A DNA stretch of 64,000 nucleotides from Mesorhizobium neociceri (GTDB taxonomy: Bacteria; Pseudomonadota; Alphaproteobacteria; Rhizobiales; Rhizobiaceae). Under the pieces are notes generated by a model. The model was not told where the DNA came from and did no database searches. It saw nothing but the letters and a program-made list of their open reading frames with translations. The position numbers were made by a program, and so were the translations under genes. Shown here in pieces: positions 43,811 through 53,065 of this stretch; position 1 is the stretch's first letter, and every line of letters begins with the position of its first letter. Location of the stretch: positions 16,598-80,597 of the forward strand of contig NZ_JACDTY010000025.1 of the NCBI RefSeq assembly GCF_013520985.1, in the 5' to 3' direction.

Positions 43811-45919
43811 ATGAGACCCTCCCTCCTGGACCCCCTCTTCGTCCCGATCACCTCGCTTGCCGGCGTCGGGCCGAAGGTCGGCGCGCTGATCGAGAAGGTG
43901 GTGGCGGCTGATCTCGGCGAGCGGCCGGCGCGCGCTGGCGACCTTTTGTTCGTGCTGCCGCACACCGTCGTCGACCGCCGCAATCGTCCCGGCATCGCGC
44001 TAGCGCCTGCGGGCGCAATCGTCACGCTCGACGTGCGCATCGACCGCCATCAGCCGCCGCCGCGCGGCAACCGGTCGGTGCCTTACCGTGTCTATGCTCA
44101 TGACGACACCGGCGAGATCGGGCTGACCTTCTTCCATGCCCATGCCGCCTATCTCGAAAAGGCAATGCCGGTGGGCGAGCATGTCATCGTCTCCGGCCGC
44201 ATGGAATGGTTCAACGGCCGGCCGACCATGGTCCATCCCGACCATATCGCGCTGGTCAGCGAGGCGGAAACCCTGCCGCTGGTCGAGCCGGTCTATCCGC
44301 TGACCGCCGGTCTGTCGGGCAAGGTGCTGCGCCGCGCCATCGGTCAGGCGCTCGGCCGGCTGCCGGAATTGCCGGAATGGCAGGACGCCGCCTTCATGCG
44401 CAAGCAGACTTTTCCCGCCTTTGGCGATGCGCTCGCCCGCATCCACTATCCCTCGGACCCGATCGACGTCGCCATTGAAGGGTCCGCATGGCGCCGTCTC
44501 GCCTATGACGAGTTGTTGGCCGGCCAGGTGTCGCTGGCGCTGGTGCGAGCAAAGGTGCGCCGCCTGTCGGGTCGGCCGCTGATCGGCGACGGCCGCATCG
44601 TCGAGAAATTGCGCGCGGCCCTGCCCTATTCATTGACCGGCAGCCAGGAATTCGCGCTCGCCGAAATCAACGCCGATCTCGCCGACCCCGAACGCATGCT
44701 GCGCCTGCTGCAGGGCGATGTCGGCTCCGGCAAGACCGTAGTGGCGCTGCTTGCCATGGCCCGCGCCGTCGAAGCCGGCGGCCAGGCGGCTCTTATGGCG
44801 CCGACCGAAATCCTGGCGCGCCAGCACCTGGCGACGATCACGCCGCTGGCCGAACAGGCCGGTCTGCGCGTCGCCATCCTGACCGGCCGCGAAAAGGGCC
44901 GCGAGCGCACCGAAACGCTGGCAGGTCTCGCCAGCGGCGAGATCGACATCGTCATCGGCACCCATGCGCTGTTCCAGGAAACGGTGACCTACCACGACCT
45001 CGTCTTTGCCGTCGTCGACGAGCAGCATCGCTTCGGCGTCCATCAGCGGCTTGCCATCACCGCCAAGGGCGACGCACCCGACATGCTGGTGATGACGGCA
45101 ACGCCGATCCCGCGCACTCTGGTGCTGACTGCCTTCGGCGACATGGACGTCTCCAAGCTGACGGAAAAGCCGGTCGGCCGACAGCCGATCCGCACCGTCA
45201 CGCTGCCGCTGGAGCGGCTCGACGAGCTGGTCGGCCGCATGCTCGATGCCGTCGCCGACGGCCAGAAAATCTACTGGATCTGCCCGCTGGTCGAGGAATC
45301 CGAAGAGATCAAGCTGATGTCGGCCGAGGACCGCTTTGCCTCGCTGCAACCCCTGTTCGGAGACCGCATCGGGCTCGTCCATGGCCGCATGAAGGGCACG
45401 GAAAAGGACGAGGCGATGCGCGCCTTCAAGGCCGGCGAGACGCGCATCCTGATCGCCACCACCGTCATCGAGGTCGGCGTCGACGTACCGGACGCCACGA
45501 TCATGGTCATCGAGCATGCCGAACGCTTTGGCCTGGCGCAACTGCACCAGCTGCGCGGCCGCGTCGGGCGCGGCGACAAGCCCTCCTCCTGCGTGCTGCT
45601 CTACAAGGACTCGCTCGGCGAGACGGCAAAGCGCCGGCTGTCGGTGATGCGCGAGACCGAGGACGGTTTCCTGATCGCCGAGGAGGATCTGAAGCTGCGC
45701 GGTGAAGGCGAGCTGCTCGGCACCCGCCAGTCCGGCACGCCAGGTTTCCAGGTGGCGCGCATCGAGGCGCATGCCGATCTTCTGGAGGCAGCCCGCGACG
45801 ATGCAAGGCTGATCCTGTCGCGCGACCCGGAATTGCAATCGGAGCGCGGCGAGGCGCTGCGCCTGTTGCTCTATTTGTTCGGCCGCGACGAGGCTGTTCG
45901 GCTCTTGCGCGCCGGCTGA
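43811..45919 (+). CDS. recG: ATP-dependent DNA helicase RecG
   Basis: The 702-aa helicase remodels stalled forks and branched DNA. It has the N-terminal wedge OB domain (GAIVTLDVRIDRHQPPP...), Walker A GDVGSGKTVVALLAMARA, DEQHRFGVHQR (DEAH-like box) and motif VI QLHQLRGRVGRG with the RecG C-terminal TRG region (GTRQSGTPGFQ). The length is normal. Its end overlaps the convergent DUF502 gene by 49 bases. Confidence 0.96.
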   Translation: MRPSLLDPLFVPITSLAGVGPKVGALIEKVVAADLGERPARAGDLLFVLPHTVVDRRNRPGIALAPAGAIVTLDVRIDRHQPPPRGNRSVPYRVYAHDDTGEIGLTFFHAHAAYLEKAMPVGEHVIVSGRMEWFNGRPTMVHPDHIALVSEAETLPLVEPVYPLTAGLSGKVLRRAIGQALGRLPELPEWQDAAFMRKQTFPAFGDALARIHYPSDPIDVAIEGSAWRRLAYDELLAGQVSLALVRAKVRRLSGRPLIGDGRIVEKLRAALPYSLTGSQEFALAEINADLADPERMLRLLQGDVGSGKTVVALLAMARAVEAGGQAALMAPTEILARQHLATITPLAEQAGLRVAILTGREKGRERTETLAGLASGEIDIVIGTHALFQETVTYHDLVFAVVDEQHRFGVHQRLAITAKGDAPDMLVMTATPIPRTLVLTAFGDMDVSKLTEKPVGRQPIRTVTLPLERLDELVGRMLDAVADGQKIYWICPLVEESEEIKLMSAEDRFASLQPLFGDRIGLVHGRMKGTEKDEAMRAFKAGETRILIATTVIEVGVDVPDATIMVIEHAERFGLAQLHQLRGRVGRGDKPSSCVLLYKDSLGETAKRRLSVMRETEDGFLIAEEDLKLRGEGELLGTRQSGTPGFQVARIEAHADLLEAARDDARLILSRDPELQSERGEALRLLLYLFGRDEAVRLLRAG

Positions 45920-46629
45920 GGCAGGGCGCCTAGCGGCGGGTTGGCGAGGTCTCCGTCGATCGGCTCACCGTTCACCGTCACCATTTTCGGCTTGACCTCG
46001 GGCGCCACCAGCCCTGCCGAAACGATCAGCCTGGCGCCGTCCTCGATCGTCATGTCGAGCAGCACGATGTCGGATTTCAGCACATACATCAGGAAACCGG
46101 TGGTCGGGTTCGGCGTGCATGGCATGAATACGGCGATCAGCGGGTCGCCCTCCTGGTCGAGCTTCTGGTTGATCTCGGTTTCCTTCTCGCTGGCGACGAA
46201 GACCAGCGACCAGACGCCCTTGCGCGGATATTCGACCAGCCCGACCTGGCGGAACATGTCGCCCTTGTTCGACAGCACCGTCTGGAAAATCTGCTTCAGC
46301 GAACCGTAGATGCCGCGCACCAGCGGCATCCGGCCAAGCAGTCGCTCGCCGAAATTGACGATGGCGCGGCCGACGATGTTGGCGGTCATGAAGCCGATCA
46401 GCGTAATCAGGATCAGCGCCACGATCAGGCCGAAACCCGGAACCGGAAACGGCAGATAGGTGTCCGGGCTATAACGCGCCGGAATGTACGGCTTTACCCA
46501 GGAATCGACCCAGCCGATGAACGACCAGGCGATATAGGCGGTGATCGCCAGCGGCGCGCAAACGACGAAGCCCGTGAGGAAATAGTTCCTCAGCCGGGTC
46601 ATGCCTGAGGTTCTGGGAGCATCGGACAT
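45871..46629 (-). CDS. DUF502 membrane protein
   Basis: The 252-aa protein has two membrane helices (NYFLTGFVVCAPLAITAYIAW and GFGLIVALILITLIGFMTANIVG) followed by the DUF502 domain (IYGSLKQIFQTVLSNKGDMFRQVGLVEYPRKGVWSLVFV). Its C-terminal tail is polar. Function unknown. It overlaps the 3' end of recG on the other strand. Confidence 0.92.
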   Translation of the reverse strand: MSDAPRTSGMTRLRNYFLTGFVVCAPLAITAYIAWSFIGWVDSWVKPYIPARYSPDTYLPFPVPGFGLIVALILITLIGFMTANIVGRAIVNFGERLLGRMPLVRGIYGSLKQIFQTVLSNKGDMFRQVGLVEYPRKGVWSLVFVASEKETEINQKLDQEGDPLIAVFMPCTPNPTTGFLMYVLKSDIVLLDMTIEDGARLIVSAGLVAPEVKPKMVTVNGEPIDGDLANPPLGALPQPARKSRTASSRPNK

Positions 46630-46709
46630 GATTCACCGGGGCGCGGGTTGCGCCGCAACATTAGTGAACCCGAAGAGGCTTTGGAACTGCGAAGTTTTTA
46701 AAGAACCGA

Positions 46710-47009
46710 TTAAGCCGCTGCTTCCAGCGGTTCGATCTTCTCAAGTTCCGGCGCCAGTTTCCGCGCCTCGGTTTCAAGCTCATAGGCCTGCTGAAAATTC
46801 ATCCAGAACTGAGGCGTGGTGTTGAAGAATCGGGCCAGGCGCAGGGCCGTGTCGGGGGTCAAGCCGATCTCCTCCTTGGCAATGCGCTCGATGCGGGTGC
46901 GCGGCAGATTGAGCTTCTTTGCGAGCGCACCGGCACTCATGCCGAGCGGAACGAGATACTCTTCGCGCAGGAATTCGCCGGGGTGGATGGGGCGTGCGAA
47001 CTTGAGCAT
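46710..47009 (-). CDS. higA: HigA-type antitoxin
   Basis: The 99-aa HTH protein of the HigA addiction-module family has HPGEFLREEYLVPLGMSAGALAKKLNLPRTRIERIAKEEIG as the DNA-binding domain and TPQFWMNFQQAYELE as the hallmark of VapI/HigA proteins. It neutralises the HigB toxin encoded just upstream and represses the operon at palindromes near 47341-47400. Confidence 0.93.
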   Translation of the reverse strand: MLKFARPIHPGEFLREEYLVPLGMSAGALAKKLNLPRTRIERIAKEEIGLTPDTALRLARFFNTTPQFWMNFQQAYELETEARKLAPELEKIEPLEAAA

Positions 47010-47045
47010 AATTCGAAGTCCTCAAAGGTAAGGGCCAGGGCCCGC

Positions 47046-47351
47046 TTAGTGGTAGTCGACGATCTCTACGTCTTCGGCGCCGGCAGCAGTCCATCTGAAA
47101 CAGATACGCCATTGGTCATTGATGCGTATCGAATACTGCCCGGCACGGCTCCCTTTCAAGAGCTCAAGGTGGTTCCCGGGCGGCGAACGAAGATCGTTCA
47201 GTTGAGCAGCATTCTCGATCGCACGAAGACGGCGTTCAGCACGCGCAACCAAGTCGGACGGAAAACCTTTCGGCGCCCTTCCCGCAGCGACCGCCTCCAC
47301 AGCCTTGCCTTTGAACGAAACGATCAAAGCTGCCCCCTCGTCTTGTATCAT
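47046..47351 (-). CDS. higB: HigB/RelE-type toxin
   Basis: The 101-aa ribosome-dependent mRNA interferase is of the HigB group: RRLRAIENAAQLNDLRSPPGNHLELLKGSRAGQYSIRINDQWRICFRW is the standard motif with the catalytic Arg/His set. The toxin comes first in the operon, as in higBA systems. Start is 47351, inside one operator palindrome; an earlier TTG start at 47381 is possible. Confidence 0.92.
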   Translation of the reverse strand: MIQDEGAALIVSFKGKAVEAVAAGRAPKGFPSDLVARAERRLRAIENAAQLNDLRSPPGNHLELLKGSRAGQYSIRINDQWRICFRWTAAGAEDVEIVDYH

Positions 47352-47400
47352 ACTCTGATACAAGACGCCTAGCAATGACAACGTATCAATGATTGATACG
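47341..47400. promoter_or_regulatory. higBA operators, two palindromes
   Basis: Palindrome 1 (47341-47365): TCTTGTATCA and TGATACAAGA around TACTC. Palindrome 2 (47382-47400): CGTATCAAT and ATTGATACG around one G. Both share the half-site GTATCA, expected for HigA binding, and flank the toxin start. Confidence 0.8.
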
Positions 47401-47412
47401 GAGAGCGGAAAG

Positions 47413-49236
47413 CTACTCCACCGTCACCGATTTCGCCAGATTGCGCGGCTGGTCGACGTCGGTGCCCATGAAGACGGCGGCGTAGTAGGCCAGCATCTGG
47501 ATCGGCAGCGCGTAGATGATCGGCGAGATGATTTCCGGCACGTCGGGCAGGACGATCGTCTCCATCGTCTTGACGCTCACCTGTGCCGCGCCCTTGGCAT
47601 CGGTGATCAGGATGATCTTGCCGCCGCGCGCCGCCACTTCCTGCATGTTCGACACGGTCTTTTCGAAGATGCGGTCATGCGGTGCAATGACGATGACCGG
47701 CATGTTCTCGTCGATCAGCGCGATCGGCCCATGCTTCAATTCGCCCGCGGCGTAGCCCTCGGCGTGGATGTAGGAGATTTCCTTGAGCTTTAGCGCGCCT
47801 TCCATGGCCAGCGGGAAATTGGTGTCGCGGCCGAGATAGAGCACGTCCTTGTAGCGCGAGATTTCGCGCGCGATCCGCTCGATCTGCTCCTCAAGCTTCA
47901 GCACCTGGTTGGCGTAGCGCGGCGCTTCCGACAGCGCGCGCACCAGCGTCTTTTCCTCATCCTTCGAGATCGTGCCGCGCGCCACGCCGGCGCGCACCGC
48001 AAGCGAAGCCAGAACCGACAGCTGGCAAGTGAAAGCCTTGGTCGAGGCGACGCCGATCTCCGGACCGGCCAGCGTCGGCAGCACGACGTCGGATTCGCGC
48101 GCCATGGTCGATTCCCGGACATTGACGATGGCGCCGATCTTCATGCCAGCCTTGCGGCAGTAGCGCAGCGAGGCCAGCGTGTCGGCGGTTTCGCCCGACT
48201 GCGAGATGAAGAAGGCGGCGTCATCGGCCGACAGCGGCATTTCGCGGTAGCGGAATTCCGACGCGACATCGATGTCGACCGGCAGCCGCGCATAGCGCTC
48301 GAACCAATATTTGCTGATCAGCCCGGCGAGATAGGCTGTGCCGCAGGCTGAGATCGCCAGCCGGCCGATCTTGGCAAAATCGAACGGCAGGTCGAGCGGC
48401 TTCGACACGCCTGAAACGAAATCGACGTAATGCGCCAGCGTATGCGAGATCACCTCCGGCTGCTCGTGGATTTCCTTTTCCATGAAATGCCGGCGGTTGC
48501 CCTTGTCGACCATGAAGCTGGTCGACAGCGATTGCTGGCGCTTGCGGGCAACCTTTTTGCCGTCGATGTCGAAGATGGTGACGCCATCGCGGCGCACCAC
48601 CGCCCAGTCGCCGTCTTCCAGATAGGTGATCGAATTGGTGAATGGCGCAAGCGCGATGGCGTCGGAGCCCAGAAACATCTCGCCCTCGCCATGGCCGACG
48701 GCCAGCGGCGGGCCGTTGCGGGCGCCGACGATGAGGTCTTCATCGCCCGTGAACATGATCGCCAGCGCGAAGGCGCCTTCGAGCCGCTTCAGCGCCTGGT
48801 GCGCGGCCTCGACCGGCTTCAGGCCCCTGCCCAGTTCGCGCGCCACCAGATGGGCGACAACCTCAGTGTCGGTCTGCGACGAGAAGACGTAGCCGTCGCG
48901 GATCAGCTCATCGCGCAGTTCGGCGAAGTTCTCGATGATGCCGTTGTGGACGATGGCGACGCCGTCGGAAAAATGCGGATGCGCGTTGGTCTCGTTAGGC
49001 ACGCCGTGGGTTGCCCAGCGCGTGTGGCCGATGCCGATCGTACCGTCCAGCGGCTCGTCCTTCAGCCGGCGTTCGAGGTTGATCAGCTTGCCTTCGGCGC
49101 GGCGGCGCCCGAGCGCGCCCTTCTCGACGGTGGCGACACCGGCCGAGTCATAGCCGCGATATTCCAGCCGCTTCAGCGCGTCGACAATGAGCGGCGCGAC
49201 TTGGCTTTGGCCGACAATTCCGACGATACCGCACAT
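47413..49236 (-). CDS. glmS: Glutamine-fructose-6-phosphate aminotransferase
   Basis: The 607-aa enzyme makes glucosamine-6-phosphate, first step to UDP-GlcNAc. Nucleophile Cys2 is in MCGIVGIVG, and the GATase II motif GHTRWATHG follows. Two SIS domains carry SACGTAYLAG and SQSGETADTLASLRY for the isomerase reaction; the C terminus ends in DQPRNLAKSVTVE. It works with GlmU (49816-51189), encoded on the same strand upstream. Confidence 0.97.
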   Translation of the reverse strand: MCGIVGIVGQSQVAPLIVDALKRLEYRGYDSAGVATVEKGALGRRRAEGKLINLERRLKDEPLDGTIGIGHTRWATHGVPNETNAHPHFSDGVAIVHNGIIENFAELRDELIRDGYVFSSQTDTEVVAHLVARELGRGLKPVEAAHQALKRLEGAFALAIMFTGDEDLIVGARNGPPLAVGHGEGEMFLGSDAIALAPFTNSITYLEDGDWAVVRRDGVTIFDIDGKKVARKRQQSLSTSFMVDKGNRRHFMEKEIHEQPEVISHTLAHYVDFVSGVSKPLDLPFDFAKIGRLAISACGTAYLAGLISKYWFERYARLPVDIDVASEFRYREMPLSADDAAFFISQSGETADTLASLRYCRKAGMKIGAIVNVRESTMARESDVVLPTLAGPEIGVASTKAFTCQLSVLASLAVRAGVARGTISKDEEKTLVRALSEAPRYANQVLKLEEQIERIAREISRYKDVLYLGRDTNFPLAMEGALKLKEISYIHAEGYAAGELKHGPIALIDENMPVIVIAPHDRIFEKTVSNMQEVAARGGKIILITDAKGAAQVSVKTMETIVLPDVPEIISPIIYALPIQMLAYYAAVFMGTDVDQPRNLAKSVTVE

Positions 49237-49446
49237 GGCGCCTGCCCCCGATTCCCGATGGAAAACCAGCGCTATCTAGGGATTGCCGGCCCGCCGCGAA
49301 AGTCACTTTGCGTTTCGTCTGGTGTAACGGAACGCTTTTCAACCCGATGCACCATGACACACCGCTCTTGCAATCCGGTTACTGCAATTGCTCGATTTTT
49401 CAGGCGTCTGGTTCTCGTTTTCGCAATATCTGGCTAAGGTCAAACC

Positions 49447-49812
49447 ATGATGAGCCAAGCCACCGTCACACTCTGGCGTCCTGTCGGACCGAAGGAACTG
49501 GAACTGATCAAGGCGTCAGGGATGCGGGAATTCCCGCCGCGCCTGCCCGATCAGCCGATCTTCTATCCGGTTTTGACCGAGGCCTATGCAACGCAGATCG
49601 CCCGCGACTGGAATGTGCCGGCGAGCGGATCCGGCTTCGTCACCCGGTTCGACGTGCTGAGAAGCTTCCTCGACCGCTACCGGATCGAGCACGCCGGCAG
49701 CAAGGCGCATCTGGAATACTGGATTCCGGCCGAAGACCTCACCGATTTCAACAAGGCGATCGTCGGCCAGATCCAGGTGACAGCTAGCTTTGGCAAGGAC
49801 GATGCCGGCTGA
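49447..49812 (+). CDS. Conserved hypothetical protein
   Basis: The 121-aa soluble protein (VTLWRPVGPKELELIKASGMREFPPRLPDQPIFYPV...) belongs to a widespread bacterial family that databases label ADP-ribosylation/crystallin J1, but that name does not show its role. GSGFVTRFDVLRSFLDRYRIEHAGSKAHLEYWIPAEDL is the conserved core. A second ATG is 3 bases later. It lies on the strand opposite to glmU and glmS, between them. Confidence 0.85.
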   Translation: MMSQATVTLWRPVGPKELELIKASGMREFPPRLPDQPIFYPVLTEAYATQIARDWNVPASGSGFVTRFDVLRSFLDRYRIEHAGSKAHLEYWIPAEDLTDFNKAIVGQIQVTASFGKDDAG

Positions 49813-49815
49813 GCA

Positions 49816-51189
49816 CTAGTGGTCTGAGGCGGCCTTCTTCTTCGCTGCTGCGGCCGAAGCAAAGCGTTCGCGCAATTCCTTGCCCTTGCCGGGGATCGTC
49901 TTCTGGCGCGCGCGGCCGAAGGCCAGCGCGTCGTCGGGCACGCTTTCGGTGATGACGCTGCCCGAGGCGATGTAGCCGCCCTTGCCGATGGTGACCGGCG
50001 CCACCAGCGACGAGTTCGAGCCGATAAAGGCGCCCTCGCCGATGTCCGTGAAGAACTTTGAGTAGCCATCATAATTGCACGTGATGGTGCCGGCGCCGAT
50101 ATTGGCCCCCGCGCCGACGCGGGCATCGCCGATATAGGTCAGGTGATTGACCTTGGCACCTTCCTCGATAACCGCCTGCTTGACCTCGCAGAAATTGCCA
50201 ACCTTGGCTTTGTTGCGGAGATCGGCACCGGGCCTGAGCCGTGCGAACGGCCCGACATCGCAATTGGCGGCGACGGTGGCGCCTTCGATATGGCTGAAGG
50301 CATGGATCTTGGCGCCGGTTGCAATCTTCACGCATGGTCCAAACCAGACATTGGGTTCGACGATGGTGTCGGCGCCGATTTCGGTGTCATGCGAGAAATA
50401 CACGCTTTCCGGCGCGATCAGCGTCACACCTGACAGCATCGCTTCATTCCGCCGGCGCTGCTGCCAGATGCCTTCGGCCTGCGCCAGTTCGGCCCGGTTG
50501 TTGATGCCAAGCGCACTCTCGAAGCTGGCTTCGGTGGCGACGACATCGAGGCCTTTCGCGCTGGCGATCTCGACGATGTCGGTCAGGTAATACTCGCCCT
50601 TGGCATTCTTGTTGCCGACCTGATCAAGCAGATCGAGCGCATGCTTGCCGGCCACCGCCATCATGCCGGCATTGCAGAAGCCGATTTTTTTCTCATCCGC
50701 GGAGCAATCCTTTTCCTCGCGGATGGCGGTAAGCTTGCCGCCTTTTTCGATCAGCCGGCCATAGCCGGTCGGGTTGGGCGGACGGAAACCGATCACCACC
50801 ACGGCCGCGCCTTCCGCCAATTTCAGCCGCGCCACCGTCAGCGCATCGGCGTCGATCAGCGGCGTGTCGCCGAACATGACGAGAATATCGTCATAACCCT
50901 TTGATATTGCTTCGCGTGCGGCCAGCACTGCATGCGCGGTGCCGAGCCGCTTCTCCTGCACGAACGTCTCGGCCTTGGGTGCGAACTTGGCCGCCGCCTT
51001 GCGCATCTCGTCGGCGCCATGGCCGATCACCAGCGCCTGGCTGCCGGCGCCGGCAGCTTCCGCCGCCTTCACCACATGGGCAACCAACGGCAGCCCGGCG
51101 ATCTGGTGCAGCACCTTCGGCACCGCGCTCTTCATGCGCGTGCCTTCGCCTGCGGCGAGGATGACGGACAGGCAGGATCTCTGGCTCAT
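49816..51189 (-). CDS. glmU: Bifunctional UDP-GlcNAc pyrophosphorylase / GlcN-1-P acetyltransferase
   Basis: The 457-aa enzyme makes UDP-GlcNAc for peptidoglycan and LPS. The N-terminal uridyltransferase has LAAGEGTRMKSAVPKVLHQIAG and FCNAGMMAV. The C-terminal left-handed beta helix has hexapeptide repeats from GVTLIAPESV to FIGSNSSLVAPVTIGKGGYIASGSVI, and the catalytic KVGNFCEVKQAVI/ LTYIGDARVG part. The length is normal. Confidence 0.97.
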   Translation of the reverse strand: MSQRSCLSVILAAGEGTRMKSAVPKVLHQIAGLPLVAHVVKAAEAAGAGSQALVIGHGADEMRKAAAKFAPKAETFVQEKRLGTAHAVLAAREAISKGYDDILVMFGDTPLIDADALTVARLKLAEGAAVVVIGFRPPNPTGYGRLIEKGGKLTAIREEKDCSADEKKIGFCNAGMMAVAGKHALDLLDQVGNKNAKGEYYLTDIVEIASAKGLDVVATEASFESALGINNRAELAQAEGIWQQRRRNEAMLSGVTLIAPESVYFSHDTEIGADTIVEPNVWFGPCVKIATGAKIHAFSHIEGATVAANCDVGPFARLRPGADLRNKAKVGNFCEVKQAVIEEGAKVNHLTYIGDARVGAGANIGAGTITCNYDGYSKFFTDIGEGAFIGSNSSLVAPVTIGKGGYIASGSVITESVPDDALAFGRARQKTIPGKGKELRERFASAAAAKKKAASDH

Positions 51190-51270
51190 GGAAGGACAAC
51201 CATATCAATGGGTTGGGAATCAAGACAGGATAGCAGTGGCGCCATGCTGCACCAATGCGGTTAAATTCCG

Positions 51271-51337
51271 GTGAGATAGGAAGAGCAACTGACTTTTAAT
51301 CAGTAGGTCATGGGCTTGATTCCCATTGCGCTCATCA
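51271..51337 (+). tRNA. tRNA-Lys(TTT)-like sequence, probably a remnant
   Basis: The anticodon arm CTGACTTTTAATCAG (loop CTTTTAA, anticodon TTT) and a T-arm ATGGG-CTTGATT-CCCAT are intact. The T-loop lacks the TTCGA consensus, and the acceptor stem pairs over only about five bases (GTGAG with CTCAT). It is likely non-functional, or a divergent mobile-element tRNA. Confidence 0.5.
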
Positions 51338-51401
51338 TCATCCCGACACCGGCCGGATCAAGATACCGGCACTCGACAAGCTATTGTGACGGCGAGAGCG
51401 G

Positions 51402-51635
51402 CTAGTGCCGGACACGGTCTCCATAGTACGGCGGCGCGGGGCTTGCCTCGCCGCGTGGTGAGACCCGCTTGTAGATCAGGCGCAATACCAGACCGATGTA
51501 TCCGACCTGTAGGATAATCAGGGCGAGCAACGCCCAGCCGAACGCACTCCAGATGGAACCGGTCACTATGTAAGCCCAGATCGCCACGCCGAACGACGTC
51601 GCAAACATGCCCACCAGAAATTGCGGAAAATACAT
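51402..51635 (-). CDS. SyrA/ExoX-like exopolysaccharide repressor
   Basis: The 77-aa protein MYFPQFLVGMFATSFGVAIWAY... has two membrane helices (FLVGMFATSFGVAIWAYIVTG, FGWALLALIILQVGYIGLVL) and a basic tail, matching the layout and the 77-aa length of SyrA and ExoX relatives that lower exopolysaccharide synthesis in rhizobia. Start 51635 is chosen for homology; a GTG at 51680 would add 15 residues. Functional assignment is from family resemblance. Confidence 0.7.
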   Translation of the reverse strand: MYFPQFLVGMFATSFGVAIWAYIVTGSIWSAFGWALLALIILQVGYIGLVLRLIYKRVSPRGEASPAPPYYGDRVRH

Positions 51636-51680
51636 AGCCTGCTCAGCACCCGACGTTCTGGCGACGTAGAAGGCTTTCAC

Positions 51681-52128
51681 ACCAGCCCTAATGGCTCGCC
51701 GCGTTAATTTGAATCAAATCCGACTGAAGATCTTTCCATTTCATTCAGGCGTGCGAAACATAAGGACGCGCACAACATCGATTGCCCGTTCTGGTAGGTT
51801 CCGGCCCCCGTCTATTGTGCTGTAGGGGGCACCGAGGCGGCATCAGCCGCCTCGGTCGACGCGGGCTTCGAGCACATCCCAACAATGCTGCCCCCGCAGT
51901 CTGCGTCGACCACCACAGTGCAAGCGTCTTGCCAGCAAAATCCGACCTATTACGAGGCACACCCGGCCTCAGGCGCTTCATACGGGTGCGTTTCGTTTTG
52001 GCCGTTGTCCCACTATGGGAAAGTGCCCGCGGGTCCTGCGCCAACCCTTCGAGGCGATGCATCATCATCCCCGCAACCGAATGCCAGGGCGGATCCTGGT
52101 TCAGGCCGCAAATGCGCTCGGCGCGGTT
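51681..52128. other. Intergenic region with strong hairpin
   Basis: These 448 bases show no convincing gene. They contain the perfect hairpin at 51831-51856. Frames at 51782-52132 and 51885-52244 have no homology or start signals. Confidence 0.5.
51831..51856. terminator. Perfect 11-bp hairpin
   Basis: ACCGAGGCGGC and GCCGCCTCGGT with loop ATCA. No T-tract follows; it could end transcription from the methyltransferase gene (minus) with other factors, or be an RNA-structured element. Confidence 0.45.
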
Positions 52129-52968
52129 CTAGAGGCGCGACCAGGCGCCAACCTCGTACCTGCCGACTACAACGCTTTGATTTGCAACGACTTCGGCTCG
52201 GATCCGCTCCTGCAGGCTGTCGGGGCCGAGCTCCGCAACACTGATAACGCCCGTCTGCTCCATAACAGGAGCCATAGTCACAGCGAGATCGGACACGAGG
52301 TCAATGCCGCTTAAGATATCGGCCCCGCCTCCAGCCAACGCACTCACCGCCATTGTTGGGGCTGGCAGTCCGGCCTTGATGAAGGCCGAATGTAGCCCCA
52401 GTCCCATATTGGGGTTTGTTCCCACTTTGTGAAAAGTCTCGGCGATGCACCGAAGGCAGTTGTCGTAGGTCGGCGAGGAAGGCGACGACGCTGCACCGGT
52501 CCAATCGACTTCATGAAAGACGATAATGCCTCCAGGCCGTAGATGCCTCGCAATTCCTCTCAGCATGGCGACGGGATCTGGTGAGAACATCAGCACATAG
52601 CGGCCCACGATCGCATCGAACGGACTGTCGAACGCAAATGTCGCTGGATCGCACTCATAAAAGGTAACATTGTCCAAGGCGCGCGCCTTGGCCCTTTCCC
52701 GAGCCGCTTCGACCGCTGTCGATGATCTGTCGGACCCGGCTACCGTGCCGGTTGGCCCGACAATTTTCGCCGCCAGAAAGGCAACATCGCCAGCGCCGCT
52801 GCCGATATCGAGCACCCGCATTCCTGTTTGGATGCCTGCTCTGCTGAGGTACTGATGGGTCATCGGATCAACCAATGCCGCCTGCGTCGCCAAGCGTTTC
52901 AGCTCTCGATCCGAATGGCCCAGTTCGTATTCGTAACGCCGTTTCCCCTGGCTCTCTTCCTTTGACAT
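52129..52968 (-). CDS. SAM-dependent class I methyltransferase
   Basis: The 279-aa protein has the SAM-binding motif VLDIGSGAGDVAFLAA and the acidic loop in AGSDRSSTAV, with CDPATFAFDSPFDAIVGRYVLMFSP and HLRPGGIIVFHEVDW following. Related proteins are annotated as UbiE-like or small-molecule methyltransferases. The acceptor is unknown. It lies next to a ketopantoate-reductase-like gene, in an accessory-looking stretch. Confidence 0.9.
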   Translation of the reverse strand: MSKEESQGKRRYEYELGHSDRELKRLATQAALVDPMTHQYLSRAGIQTGMRVLDIGSGAGDVAFLAAKIVGPTGTVAGSDRSSTAVEAARERAKARALDNVTFYECDPATFAFDSPFDAIVGRYVLMFSPDPVAMLRGIARHLRPGGIIVFHEVDWTGAASSPSSPTYDNCLRCIAETFHKVGTNPNMGLGLHSAFIKAGLPAPTMAVSALAGGGADILSGIDLVSDLAVTMAPVMEQTGVISVAELGPDSLQERIRAEVVANQSVVVGRYEVGAWSRL

Positions 52969-53065
52969 GGCCGTCCCCTCCCGCTGTCGGAGATGAACAA
53001 TATGCTCATTGACCAGGGCCAGCCATCAATCGGCGGTTGCCGCTGCCGGGCCAACGTCGGCAACG

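Noticed and set aside
44630..45838. Long minus-strand frame opposite recG
   Set aside because: Shadow of a conserved gene; no start signal or recognisable domain.
51782..52244. Two overlapping plus-strand frames of about 116-119 codons
   Set aside because: No start signals, they run into the antisense of the methyltransferase, and composition is random-like.
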